Position numbers and translations under genes: made by a program. From Enterococcus wangshanyuanii (lineage in GTDB: Bacteria; Bacillota; Bacilli; Lactobacillales; Enterococcaceae), in NCBI RefSeq assembly GCF_002197645.1, contig NZ_CP021874.1:2356001-2420000 (forward strand): a stretch of DNA of 64,000 nt. The letters are read 5' to 3'. Of the stretch, positions 1 to 7,814 are shown in pieces (positions within the stretch are counted from its first letter, which is position 1; every line of letters starts with the position of its first letter). The notes under the pieces were generated by a model that was not told the DNA's origin, searched no databases, and was given only the letters and a program-made list of their open reading frames with translations.

Positions 1-1
1 G

Positions 2-337
2 ATTGGGCATCCTACTGATTTTAATCCAGAAATAAGGATCAAAATGGAAACAGATCTTCCTATTGTTATGGAAAAAATACTTTCAAATCAATTATATTCT
101 ACCTTGTCGCCTTTTTTCAGGATTTCATTTTTATCCTCGATAGCACCAACCGAAAAAGTCACACCTGATCTTATCATCGCTTCGACAAAAATTCACGGTA
201 TCGAAAAATCAGATATTTTTGTTAGCTATATCAATCCTTCTTTCGGTACAAAGGACATTAAAACGATCGTAGATAAAGTCAATTTGATCAATACATTAAA
301 AATAGAACAAGAACAACACGCCAAACAGTCATCCTAA
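2..337 (+). CDS. Mga/PRD-type transcription regulator, C-terminal fragment
   Basis: An open frame runs without a stop from the first bases to a TAA at 335-337, so only the C-terminal part (about 111 residues) is present and the ATG at 44 is internal. The segment with DLIIASTKIHG followed by DIFVSYINPSFGTKD resembles the PTS-EIIB-like C-terminal domain of Mga-type regulators, and the overall style resembles the complete Mga-like protein at 45911-47338. A hairpin terminator follows closely. The helix-turn-helix and PRD parts lie outside the window, so the family assignment is tentative. Confidence 0.5.
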   Translation: MGHPTDFNPEIRIKMETDLPIVMEKILSNQLYSTLSPFFRISFLSSIAPTEKVTPDLIIASTKIHGIEKSDIFVSYINPSFGTKDIKTIVDKVNLINTLKIEQEQHAKQSS

Positions 338-347
338 ACAATCCACT

Positions 348-388
348 AAGAGCTTAAGCGAGTATAAAACGATTCCTCTTAAGCTCTT
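348..388 (+). terminator. Hairpin terminator after the Mga-like gene
   Basis: An 11-bp perfect inverted repeat, AAGAGCTTAAG with CTTAAGCTCTT, starts 10 bases after the stop codon at 337. The U-run is weak (TCTCTT), so termination may be partial. Confidence 0.55.
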
Positions 389-709
389 CTCTTGATCGAT
401 AACTCCTAAACTAAAAAACTGCACTCTTGCCTGTATCCGTTCACAAGCATACATCTCTCATCCGTAGAAAACTTGGGCAGACCTGACCTTACAGGAGAAT
501 AAAGCAACCAATCTTCGTATCGCAGCACATAAGGTATCTAACCTTTTAATCAGACCAAATGGGCAGATTTTCAGAAAATGCATCGACAAACGAACTGGAA
601 ATGTCTTGAAAAAAGGCTGTTTAAGATTAATCATGCTCGTGTGATGTACGACACATCCGATTTGACTATATATAATAGAAAATAATTGAAGAAAGTGTAG
701 TACAACTCT
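389..709. other. Gene-free intergenic stretch
   Basis: No coding frame with a plausible ribosome-binding site is visible on either strand. A TATAAT hexamer near 671 and a small dyad near 641-655 (GATGT, 5 bases, ACATC) are present, but I see no downstream RNA gene to go with them. Confidence 0.4.
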
Positions 710-747
710 AAAAAGAGCAGATGCCTAAAATGGCTTCCGCTCTTTTT
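710..747. terminator. Bidirectional terminator
   Basis: AAAAAGAGC (710-718) pairs with GCTCTTTTT (739-747), with further pairing of GCC/GGC inside. It lies just past the stop of the minus-strand ClbS-like gene at 758 and works sequence-wise on both strands. Confidence 0.75.
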
Positions 748-757
748 CTTTGGTTCG

Positions 758-1273
758 TTATTTAAGTACTGCTACTTTTTTCCATTTTCTGATTTTGGTT
801 CGAAAGTTAGTAAATGGAGCTACGGTATTGATATGTACCCATTTATAGATCGGCCACATCGCTTTTGTTGTTGCCCAACTTCTCTGCCCCGGTTCAAATA
901 ATTCTTCGTTCGAGAGTGTTTCTAACCAAGCGCACAGTTCATCTACACTTTTTTTTAGTAATTGTCTTTGTTCAACCAATGTATAGCTCCCATAGGTTTC
1001 ATAAAATGATTGATATAGACCCCCTAAGTTATTCCACTTATAACCAGGTGCAGGTGTCTCAACATGTTTCCCAGCCTGCTCTTCTTTTTCCCAATGTAAG
1101 ACTAAATTCACCCACCCTAGCTGATAGGATAAATTTTCTGATGGGGTCTTATCCACTTCATCCATTCGCTCGTCTTTACGTGCTTCAGGAATCTCCGAAA
1201 ATTCCTCGTCAAATTTTTCATATCTTTTTCTGATCTCGCCAATCAGCTCTTCTTTTGTTTCGTATGTACGCAT
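758..1273 (-). CDS. ClbS/DfsB family four-helix-bundle protein (DUF1706)
   Basis: The 171-residue product matches the ClbS/DfsB (DUF1706) pattern: an early helix with [15 protein letters not shown], then [13 protein letters not shown], and the [16 protein letters not shown] segment typical of the family. ClbS protects colibactin-producing E. coli by hydrolysing the cyclopropane warhead; most other members have no proven substrate. A GGGAGG ribosome-binding site precedes the ATG at 1273. The radical SAM gene ends only 18 bases upstream, so the two are probably cotranscribed from the MerR-type promoter near 2250. The substrate here is unknown. Confidence 0.8.
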   Translation of the reverse strand: MRTYETKEELIGEIRKRYEKFDEEFSEIPEARKDERMDEVDKTPSENLSYQLGWVNLVLHWEKEEQAGKHVETPAPGYKWNNLGGLYQSFYETYGSYTLVEQRQLLKKSVDELCAWLETLSNEELFEPGQRSWATTKAMWPIYKWVHINTVAPFTNFRTKIRKWKKVAVLK

Positions 1274-1291
1274 TTCTGTTCCTCCCAGTAT

Positions 1292-2173
1292 TCAAAATAA
1301 AGTACCTTGTATTGCTTGATAAGGCATCTGGTAATTCTCAATGATTTTATCCATCCGATATTCTATCCCAATTTCTCTGCAAAGCTTCTGAAATTTCATT
1401 TTTATTTCAGTCTGATTTTGAATTTCACAAAAATAACGATGCCCATACGTTTGCTTGTAAAGAGATACGAGTTCAGGGAAATAACGTTTTAAAAAAAGAA
1501 AATAGTGTTCTTTTTGTCGATCCCTCAATGTCATGCCCCAAAGAGGATAGATATATTTAGCACCTGCATCTGCTGCCATCATTATGATCGTTTCGATCGT
1601 TGCCCAATCATCTGTTAGATAAGGTAAAACCGGCATAAGTAATATGCCCGTATAAATTCCATCAGCAGCTAACTGGCGAATCGCTTCAAAACGTTGTGAT
1701 GGTGTACTGACGCTTCGCTCGATTTTTCTTGCAAGCCCATCATCCGCTGTGCTCATAGATAAGCTGACATTCACAGGAGAATGAGTAGCTATTCGGGCTA
1801 AAAGCTGGCTATCTCTCGTAACCAAATCACTTTTTGTCGCAACAGATACCCCATACCCGAAATGATCAAATAATTCTAAAGCCTGTAACGTCAATCGCTC
1901 TTTTCTTTCAAAAAAATTATATGGATCTGACATCGAGCCTGTCCCAACGACTCCTTTAAGTCTTTTTTGAGTTAGCTCTCGACTTAACGTTTCAATGCCG
2001 TATTCCTTCCCGCGAACCTCATCAAATGACTCGATTTGATAACAGTCGCTCCTTGAGTCGCAATAGACACAGCCATGATGACAGCCTTTATAAAGGTTCA
2101 TTGTATAATCTGTCCCAAACCATTCATCCGTTCGGCTTTTCATTAAAATCGTTTTTGCGGTGATCATTTTCAT
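1292..2173 (-). CDS. SPL-family radical SAM protein
   Basis: The protein carries the radical SAM cluster motif in YKGCHHGCVYCDSRSDCYQ (CxxxCxxC) and the family block VGTGSMSDPYN, which groups it with spore photoproduct lyase (SplB)-like enzymes and their uncharacterised relatives. The frame is open to a GTG at 2212, but that GTG is fused to the AGGAGG sequence with no spacing, so I prefer the ATG at 2173 (next ATG at 2167), where family members usually begin. The strong ribosome-binding site instead serves a 10-codon mini-ORF whose TGA overlaps the chosen ATG. It shares an operon with the ClbS-like gene and is divergent from a MerR regulator. SPL proper repairs UV dimers; the role here is unproven. 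Confidence 0.75.
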   Translation of the reverse strand: MKMITAKTILMKSRTDEWFGTDYTMNLYKGCHHGCVYCDSRSDCYQIESFDEVRGKEYGIETLSRELTQKRLKGVVGTGSMSDPYNFFERKERLTLQALELFDHFGYGVSVATKSDLVTRDSQLLARIATHSPVNVSLSMSTADDGLARKIERSVSTPSQRFEAIRQLAADGIYTGILLMPVLPYLTDDWATIETIIMMAADAGAKYIYPLWGMTLRDRQKEHYFLFLKRYFPELVSLYKQTYGHRYFCEIQNQTEIKMKFQKLCREIGIEYRMDKIIENYQMPYQAIQGTLF

Positions 2174-2234
2174 TTTTGCAATGCTGTTGAAGCATTTCCC
2201 ACAGCGATTCACCTCCTTTGACTATCTTTACTTT

Positions 2235-2265
2235 ATTTTAAACCTTAACATCATGTCAAAGTCAA
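2235..2265 (-). promoter_or_regulatory. MerR-type promoter with 19-bp spacer and operator dyad
   Basis: On the minus strand a -35 TTGACT (2260-2265) and a -10 TAAAAT (2235-2240) are separated by exactly 19 bp. The spacer overlaps a dyad, CCTTAACAT (243-251) and ATGTCAAAG (253-261), with one central base. A long spacer holding the operator is the hallmark of promoters activated by MerR proteins, and a MerR gene is transcribed divergently from 2330. Confidence 0.75.
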
Positions 2266-2329
2266 TCGGAATATAGTAAAATAGCACTATACTTTATGAC
2301 AAATACAATCAATCAATAAAGGAGCCCTT

Positions 2330-3142
2330 ATGTTCAAAATCAGTAAATTCTCCGAGTTAACGAACATCAGCCCACGAATGCTGCGACATTACGATAAATT
2401 AGACTTATTAAAACCTTCAATTATTGATGAGGAAAATGGCTACCGCTATTACACTGCTGATCAAATCAATTTAGCCAACCGCATTCTATCTCTAAAAAAC
2501 ATCGGTATTCCGCTAAAAAAAATCCCCTTTTTACTGGAAAATGAAGTCGCTCAAAACAGTTATTTATCAAAGCAGCGAACGATTTTAGAGACAGAACTAG
2601 CTGAAAAAAGATTACAATTAGCTTACTTGGATTTATTAACAGAAAAAAGAGCAGCTAGTGCTAATGATGCGGTCAACTTACCGATCGAAACCAAATTTAT
2701 GCACAAAAAGCCTGTACTCTCTTATCGTCAAACTGTTACTTCCTATTATCAAGAAAATGAGCTCTGGGAAAAATTATTTTCAGCGATCCCAAAAGAAGAT
2801 TTTGCTGAATTAGGTCCATCTATCGCTGTTTTTCATAATAAAGAAAATGAGCCCATCGATATTGAAGTCATGATCGGTCTTTCAGAAAAAGCCGCTGCCC
2901 GTTATCCAAACGTCACTTCTTTTGAACCTAATCTAGTTGCTTCTATTGTGACAAACGGCGCCTATTCAACAATGCCAACGATTCACGACGATATGGCTAC
3001 TTGGCTGACATTAAATGAGTATGTACTAGCAGATCCCATCTTCAATATCTACCATTCCAGTCCTGCAACAGAAGAACGAGAAGAGCTTTTTATTACAGAA
3101 GTCTGTTATCCAATCAAAAAAGTGATCCATTACAGTAAATAA
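2330..3142 (+). CDS. MerR-family regulator with GyrI-like effector domain
   Basis: The 270-residue protein starts with a MerR winged helix (SKFSELTNISPRMLRHYDK, then NGYRYY), continues into a dimerising helix up to about residue 115, and has a C-terminal half of the GyrI/BmrR effector-binding type, which usually binds small, often cationic or aromatic ligands. AAAGGAG precedes the ATG. It is divergent from the radical SAM/ClbS pair, and the 19-bp-spacer promoter between them makes that pair its likely target. The effector cannot be read from sequence. Confidence 0.85.
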   Translation: MFKISKFSELTNISPRMLRHYDKLDLLKPSIIDEENGYRYYTADQINLANRILSLKNIGIPLKKIPFLLENEVAQNSYLSKQRTILETELAEKRLQLAYLDLLTEKRAASANDAVNLPIETKFMHKKPVLSYRQTVTSYYQENELWEKLFSAIPKEDFAELGPSIAVFHNKENEPIDIEVMIGLSEKAAARYPNVTSFEPNLVASIVTNGAYSTMPTIHDDMATWLTLNEYVLADPIFNIYHSSPATEEREELFITEVCYPIKKVIHYSK

Positions 3143-3185
3143 GTCTGTGCTTCAGACGATTCGCTGTTTTTGGATCACTTTTTTT
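3116..3185. terminator. Bidirectional terminator between convergent genes
   Basis: AAAAAAGTGATCC (3116-3128), inside the 3' end of the MerR gene, pairs with GGATCACTTTTTTT (3172-3185), inside the end of the minus-strand gene at 3152. The two genes stop only 9 bases apart and share this hairpin. Confidence 0.7.
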
Positions 3186-3724
3186 CGGCAATCGATCATG
3201 TATAACATCGGCTGACTATAGACATACACGTAATCATATTGTCTTTTATTTCGCTTCCGATAGATATGTGTAGCCAACTGTTCAATACTTTGCTCATCAT
3301 TGCCAAAAACAAAAATAAACAGATTATTCTCTTTATACACCGTGTAATTACCATTTTGGAGCTTCTTCACTTTATTATCATAGGCTTCAATCAAATTAAA
3401 CAACGAATGCCAGTTTGCAATCGAAATGCCGACTTTTTTCTGATCATTTTCCGGCAAGGGCAGTTCCACATGTAAAATGCCTGTTCCGTATTTTTTCTTG
3501 ATCATTTCCAAAATTTGCCGATCATCGTGAACACTGATGTCATCTAACCCCAATACGTTTAACACGCTTTCTTTCAGTGATTGTGTTACTTCTATACCGA
3601 TATTATTTGTTGGATTTTGAATATCAGGCTTATCCAACAAATAAGCAGCTTGATATTTTTCTGGCTCTGCTTTTTGAAGAATATCTAACGCTTTACGCTC
3701 GTCAGGTCGCTCCATCGGTTCCAT
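3152..3724 (-). CDS. Hypothetical protein with a possible nuclease-like motif
   Basis: I do not recognise this 190-residue protein. The segment around residues 32-48, PDIQNPTNNIGIEVTQSL, has the spacing of a PD...(D/E)xK-like active site with EVT at the E-x-K position, as seen in some restriction-fold proteins; that is a weak resemblance only. The second half is a mixed alpha/beta region with VYVYSQPMLYMIDCRKK near the end. It stands alone, convergent with the MerR gene and divergent from the effector locus at 3954. ATGGAACC at 3724 or the ATG three codons later could be the start. Confidence 0.55.
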   Translation of the reverse strand: MEPMERPDERKALDILQKAEPEKYQAAYLLDKPDIQNPTNNIGIEVTQSLKESVLNVLGLDDISVHDDRQILEMIKKKYGTGILHVELPLPENDQKKVGISIANWHSLFNLIEAYDNKVKKLQNGNYTVYKENNLFIFVFGNDEQSIEQLATHIYRKRNKRQYDYVYVYSQPMLYMIDCRKKVIQKQRIV

Positions 3725-3953
3725 AAACTCACTCCTTGAGTTGACTTGATATAGCTACGATATACTAAACAAAAGGAGAACGCAACTTAGTAAACTTTGT
3801 ACAAGTCATAAAGGAACTTCCCATAAAAGTATAAGTCATTTTTTCATTTCTTTTAGACAATTAAGAAAATAATGATACTAAAAAAAAATAACATATGGTA
3901 CATTATAAATAAGAAAATAAAGCGCTTTAAAAACTAAAGGAGAGGTTTATCAA

Positions 3954-4241
3954 ATGAAAATACGCTTAGAATATCCAGAACTAGAACGATTATCAAGTCA
4001 ACTTCATTCCCAAGAAGAAGTGTTTACCCAATGTATAGCAGAGCTAAAGCGGTTGATTTATTCTGCCCCAGACTCATGGGAGGGGAAATCCGCAGATGTG
4101 TATATTGCTCAATTTAATGAATTGCAGCCTAGTTTCCACCAGACAAGACAAATTATTGAACTCTTGCAAGGCCAAATAAAAGAAACAATGGCTATTATGA
4201 AAGATCAGGACGACACTCTTGCTGGTAAATTGAATTTTTAA
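3954..4241 (+). CDS. WXG100-like small helical protein
   Basis: The 95-residue product is all-helical with a central W-E-G turn (PDSWEGKSADVY at about residues 41-52), the signature of WXG100/Esx secretion partners. It opens a tight run of six genes ending with a lipase-like effector at 7666. AAAGGAGAGG precedes the ATG. By analogy with type VII loci it should act as a targeting partner or chaperone for the effector; this is inference. Confidence 0.75.
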   Translation: MKIRLEYPELERLSSQLHSQEEVFTQCIAELKRLIYSAPDSWEGKSADVYIAQFNELQPSFHQTRQIIELLQGQIKETMAIMKDQDDTLAGKLNF

Positions 4242-4255
4242 CGGGGGCGTACTAG

Positions 4256-4684
4256 ATGAATGAAGCTTATTATCAAACAAGGATCAATCAAGTACAGCAA
4301 CAAATCTATGGCATTGAAGATGCTATTCGGGAAAAAGAGAAAGATTTAGACTACCTTTATCAGTTCAAAGAAGAACACCAGAAAAGCATCCGTTCTATTG
4401 AACAAAACTTCCAGCAGCGCTCCGATCGGTTAAATCGGACATCTATCAACGCAACAAAAGTCAAAATTTTTCAATCTTACAGCAAATCTATGACAGATTT
4501 ATTACAGCAAAAACAACAATATCTACAGAAAAAAAATGATGAGCAATCAGAGATTTCTCGTGGAATAGACCGACTTTTAAATGAACTTGAAGAATTAAGA
4601 AGACAGAGATTTTCATATGAAGATCAACTATCGGATTTATATTACCGACTGCGCTTAGAAAGGATGAAAGTTAATGACAAGTAA
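4256..4684 (+). CDS. Coiled-coil protein of a type VII effector cassette (DUF5082-like)
   Basis: The 142 residues are almost entirely charged coiled coil (for example IEDAIREKEKDLDYLYQF and INELEELRRQR-like stretches) with no signal peptide or membrane segment. Position, directly after a WXG100-like gene and before two more small helical genes, matches the DUF5082/YwqI-type helper proteins found beside LXG effectors. GGGGG upstream of ATG at 4256 serves as ribosome-binding site; the stop overlaps the next start by 11 bases, suggesting translational coupling. Confidence 0.6.
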   Translation: MNEAYYQTRINQVQQQIYGIEDAIREKEKDLDYLYQFKEEHQKSIRSIEQNFQQRSDRLNRTSINATKVKIFQSYSKSMTDLLQQKQQYLQKKNDEQSEISRGIDRLLNELEELRRQRFSYEDQLSDLYYRLRLERMKVNDK

Positions 4685-4961
4685 TAATTTAATTGTTTCA
4701 GATGCAGAATTTATTTTTGCAGAAAAAGCACTCATCGCTTATCTTCACACAATGTTAGAAGCTGGAACACAGTTTAACCAAATTATTGACAGTGTCTTAG
4801 CAAACGCATTACAAGATCCTGCAATATCGCCCCAGCTTCAAGGATTATCGGATAAAATGAATGAAGTAGTAGAAAAAATTTCACTGGTATCCGAAGCTTT
4901 GTCTGGAGAAAGCCAAACATTTATTTCAGAAATCGACGAAAAAGATCAATTTGTTTATTAA
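4674..4961 (+). CDS. Small helical protein, type VII cassette
   Basis: This 95-residue acidic helical protein has no motif I can name. Its start overlaps the end of the previous gene by 11 bases (the ATG lies in GTTAATGACAAG) with AAAGGATG as binding site. Its size, lack of signal peptide and place between a coiled-coil protein and another Esx-sized protein make it a probable secretion partner of the lipase-like effector. Confidence 0.55.
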   Translation: MTSNNLIVSDAEFIFAEKALIAYLHTMLEAGTQFNQIIDSVLANALQDPAISPQLQGLSDKMNEVVEKISLVSEALSGESQTFISEIDEKDQFVY

Positions 4962-4972
4962 GGAGAATAGCT

Positions 4973-5272
4973 ATGACAAAACTAGCATTAGACCCTGAAG
5001 AACTTAGCAATTTACGATCCAGCATGTTGGAAGTTGCAACTAAAATCCGTGAGGTATCATCCGGCGGTTATATCACAGAAGATTTATTCGTAGAGAGCCA
5101 AGGCGATGCTGCAAATACATTAAATCAATGTTTGAAAACTCTTGTGGAAAGCGCAGCCACAATGGAACAGATCACCACAGCCACCGCAGTTTTTTTTGGT
5201 GATATTATCGAAGGATTCACCATGACAGATATCGAAAACGCTGCTAAAATTAATCAAAATAGCGGTGGATAA
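4973..5272 (+). CDS. Small Esx/TIGR04197-like helical protein
   Basis: The 99-residue product begins with LALDPEELSNLRSSMLEVAT and ends glycine-rich (NQNSGG), a layout close to the TIGR04197/DUF3130 type VII partners such as the one at 59263. There is no W-x-G. A clear AAGGAG lies 9 bases before the ATG. The next gene, a lipoprotein, starts about 115 bases later after a spacer that contains a 12-codon open remnant (ATG at 5277). Confidence 0.55.
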   Translation: MTKLALDPEELSNLRSSMLEVATKIREVSSGGYITEDLFVESQGDAANTLNQCLKTLVESAATMEQITTATAVFFGDIIEGFTMTDIENAAKINQNSGG

Positions 5273-5389
5273 CTTATGGCATATATAAAACTATCTGCCT
5301 GTTCCTTTCATTAAAAATCATACGAATCTAGATAGACTTGCTTGATTTAACAACTGGCAATAATGATATCAGATAAACGAGGTGAGTAT

Positions 5390-6139
5390 TTGAAAAAAAG
5401 ACATATTTTACTAGGATTTCTAGTATTATTACTAGCAGGAGGATGCCAAAAAATGGAAAATAAAACAAAACAGGACATTCAAAATCAACTTACCAGAGAA
5501 GAGGTAAAACTCGAAATACTAACTCATTTAAAAACAAAGTATAACCGTTCATTTGAAAGTCAATCACTCCAATACAAGTCTTGGGCACAAAAAGGACATG
5601 AATCTATGTATGCTTATCCTGAAGGAGAAAATCCCAATAAAAATTTTGTCGTCTATCGTTATGATAACGGAAAAAAGTATGAAGATGGATATGTAGGCTT
5701 TATCATGGAACCTGTCTACCAGAAAAAAATAGAGCAATGTGTGTTGAGCTATTTCCCTCATGCAGTTGTTCGCTCCGGTTTTGATTCTCGCTATATTTAT
5801 CCGGAAAGTTTTAAGCCAGATATGGATTTTACTACTTTTGATCGCTATAAAAACAAAAAAAATTCAATGGGTACAGGGATTTTCCTTGCAGCTAAAAACG
5901 AATCAGAAATTTCTCAGGAACTATTGAACTCTCTCGAAAAAGAATTGAAAGAAATTTATGCAATTGGTGGTTATTCTATAACAGGCTATTCAGAAAAAGA
6001 GTTCCAACAATATATTTTGAACGACCCTTTTGATTCTATTGAGAAAAACACTTCTTTCTCTAATACTGGGGAAACCTTTTCTATTACTCAAAGCTGGGGG
6101 AAAATTGATTTTGACTACTCGTATAAGGAGGGAGATTAG
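5390..6139 (+). CDS. Lipoprotein, putative immunity protein of the lipase-like effector
   Basis: I place the start at TTG 5390, which follows GAGGTGAG by a proper distance and gives a clean signal peptide KKRHILLGFLVLLLAGGCQ; the upstream ATG at 5363 would put a charged extension in front of it. The cysteine after AGG makes a lipobox, although alanine at -3 is less usual. The mature 230 residues are soluble and unassigned. It is directly followed, with no gap, by the lipase-like gene. A cell-surface lipoprotein beside a secreted lipase matches the TslA/TilA toxin-immunity arrangement described in Staphylococcus aureus; immunity function is inferred. Confidence 0.65.
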   Translation: MKKRHILLGFLVLLLAGGCQKMENKTKQDIQNQLTREEVKLEILTHLKTKYNRSFESQSLQYKSWAQKGHESMYAYPEGENPNKNFVVYRYDNGKKYEDGYVGFIMEPVYQKKIEQCVLSYFPHAVVRSGFDSRYIYPESFKPDMDFTTFDRYKNKKNSMGTGIFLAAKNESEISQELLNSLEKELKEIYAIGGYSITGYSEKEFQQYILNDPFDSIEKNTSFSNTGETFSITQSWGKIDFDYSYKEGD

Positions 6140-7666
6140 ATGGCTCATCCTACAGAAGAAGAACTCCTTATACTCAATTCAATTATTTACACAGATGATT
6201 TTGCTAATCTAAATGTTCAAGACCGAAAGAGAAGTGTTTTTGATTGGGCTAATCAGTTTGATCTCAACAGTATCGATAATGACAATAAACCTGGTGAGAT
6301 TTCTCAAAGCGAATTTCAAACAATCATTAACACGATTCAGAATAACCCAGATGTCTACCAAAATATGATTATCAAAGATATTGATAATTCTCAGTATGCA
6401 AATGAAAGCGGCTCACAGCGTGTAACGAATGCTGCTATCTCTTATGGCGATGATTTGATTGTTGTCTATAAAGGAACTGCTGGAGATATGGAATGGCGTG
6501 ACAATGGAGAAGGTGGCTATTCAAATGTTGCTGATACAAAACAACAACAAATGGCGCTGACTTATTTTGACGAAATGATGGCAAAATTCAATGCAAACGG
6601 CAACCATAATATCTACGTAACGGGACACTCTAAAGGTGGTAATAAAGCACAATATATCGGTGTACTACGTGGAGATATGTTGGAACAAGTCTACGCATTT
6701 GATGGTCAGGGATTTGGGCAGGCATTTTTAAATAAGTATCGAGAACAAATCCGACAAAATAATGGAAAAATCACAAATATCAGTAATGAATATGATTTTG
6801 TCAATATTCTTCTTTTTCCGATTGCGGGCGATCGGCGCTACATACAATCTTCTACTAACTGGGGCATCATGGATGGCAGTTCCTCTGGAATCGGAGCAAT
6901 GTTTCTTCATAAATTTGGTGCATGGCATTCTCCCTATTCAATGTTTACCCAAGACAATAATGGTAACCTTCAATTAAATCACGAGGTAGATCAAAGTGAT
7001 TTAATGAATCAAGTGCATGGGCTATTCGCACATTATGCAAAATATATGAGAGAAGAGGACTGGCGTTACCTATGCTATTCGATCATGTCTATGATGCAAA
7101 GTGGAGATATTCCATATGGTGATGATTACTCTGAAATGCCCGTAGGTTTTGAAGAACGTCTATTAGCATTGACAAAAGGCTATCTTCAAAAAAATAAAGG
7201 GATCAATGAACAAGAAATTTTCTGGTTCATCTCTGGTCTCTTTGGCTACGATTCACCAGCGGGATGGATTACAGCAATTGGAGCTGCGGTAGCCTTCTCT
7301 CAAGTTTCTGCAGATGGTTATACGGATAGAGTTCGTGACTTCACCACAGCAACAAAAGATCAATTATTAGCGACTGTTCAAGAAGTTGAAGACGAACCAT
7401 GGTGGGATGTCACCAAATGGGATGTTTTTTATCGTGTCGATAAGTATCTATTAGGAGGCGTTGATTTTCCGGCAAATGGCGAAGAGTTGAACACTTACTA
7501 TCGAAAAATTATCGATATGCAAGACGTTAGTGCTGAGGAAATTGAGCGGATTTTTTCCGATGTTTATAATTGTGAGTCCTCGTTTAATACAAAAATGGAG
7601 CAACGTAAAAATGAATTGGACGATATCATGAATGCTTTAACTGAGATTCATGGAAATATAACATGA
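6140..7666 (+). CDS. Lipase-like (DUF2974) protein, putative reverse-arranged type VII effector
   Basis: The 508-residue protein has an alpha/beta-hydrolase core in its N-terminal half, with the nucleophile elbow YVTGHSKGGNKAQY (Ser164) characteristic of DUF2974 lipase-like proteins. The C-terminal 130 residues are helical and charged, with WWDVTKWDVFYRVDKYLLGG and a terminal coiled segment, and there is no signal peptide. An N-terminal lipase with a helical secretion-type domain at the C-terminus is the reversed order seen in the S. aureus effector TslA. It starts on the base after the lipoprotein stop, with AAGGAGGGAG before the ATG. A terminator hairpin follows. Activity and secretion are untested inferences. 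Confidence 0.7.
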   Translation: MAHPTEEELLILNSIIYTDDFANLNVQDRKRSVFDWANQFDLNSIDNDNKPGEISQSEFQTIINTIQNNPDVYQNMIIKDIDNSQYANESGSQRVTNAAISYGDDLIVVYKGTAGDMEWRDNGEGGYSNVADTKQQQMALTYFDEMMAKFNANGNHNIYVTGHSKGGNKAQYIGVLRGDMLEQVYAFDGQGFGQAFLNKYREQIRQNNGKITNISNEYDFVNILLFPIAGDRRYIQSSTNWGIMDGSSSGIGAMFLHKFGAWHSPYSMFTQDNNGNLQLNHEVDQSDLMNQVHGLFAHYAKYMREEDWRYLCYSIMSMMQSGDIPYGDDYSEMPVGFEERLLALTKGYLQKNKGINEQEIFWFISGLFGYDSPAGWITAIGAAVAFSQVSADGYTDRVRDFTTATKDQLLATVQEVEDEPWWDVTKWDVFYRVDKYLLGGVDFPANGEELNTYYRKIIDMQDVSAEEIERIFSDVYNCESSFNTKMEQRKNELDDIMNALTEIHGNIT

Positions 7667-7687
7667 TACGGTTCATAACAAAAAAAT

Positions 7688-7730
7688 AGAGTGCAAAACA
7701 AAACTAAAAATACGTTTTGTTTTGCACTCT
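7688..7730. terminator. Perfect 17-bp hairpin terminator
   Basis: AGAGTGCAAAACAAAAC pairs perfectly with GTTTTGTTTTGCACTCT around a 9-base loop. A closely related hairpin lies at 31744-31790. Confidence 0.8.
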
Positions 7731-7739
7731 AAAATTTAG

Positions 7740-7799
7740 TAAACGGCGGAAATAGAAGCAGGTCTCTCTTATTTTTTGAGGTTAAATACTTCTATTCCG
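7740..7799. repeat. Dispersed hairpin repeat, copy A
   Basis: Directly after the terminator, AGTAAACGGCGGAAATAGAAG pairs through CGGAAATAGAAG with CTTCTATTCCG at the far side (loop of about 30 bases). The same opening, TAAACGGTGGAAGCAGAAG, follows the terminator at 47354-47402, and a degenerate version follows the one at 31744-31790. Confidence 0.55.
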
Positions 7800-7814
7800 T
7801 AATTATTTTCCTTT

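Noticed and set aside
641..760. Possible sRNA gene with TATAAT near 671
   Set aside because: No -35 at a suitable distance and no defined transcript before the bidirectional terminator of the neighbouring gene.
865..1233. 122-codon frame on the plus strand
   Set aside because: It is antisense to the ClbS-like gene, has no binding site and no recognisable protein pattern.
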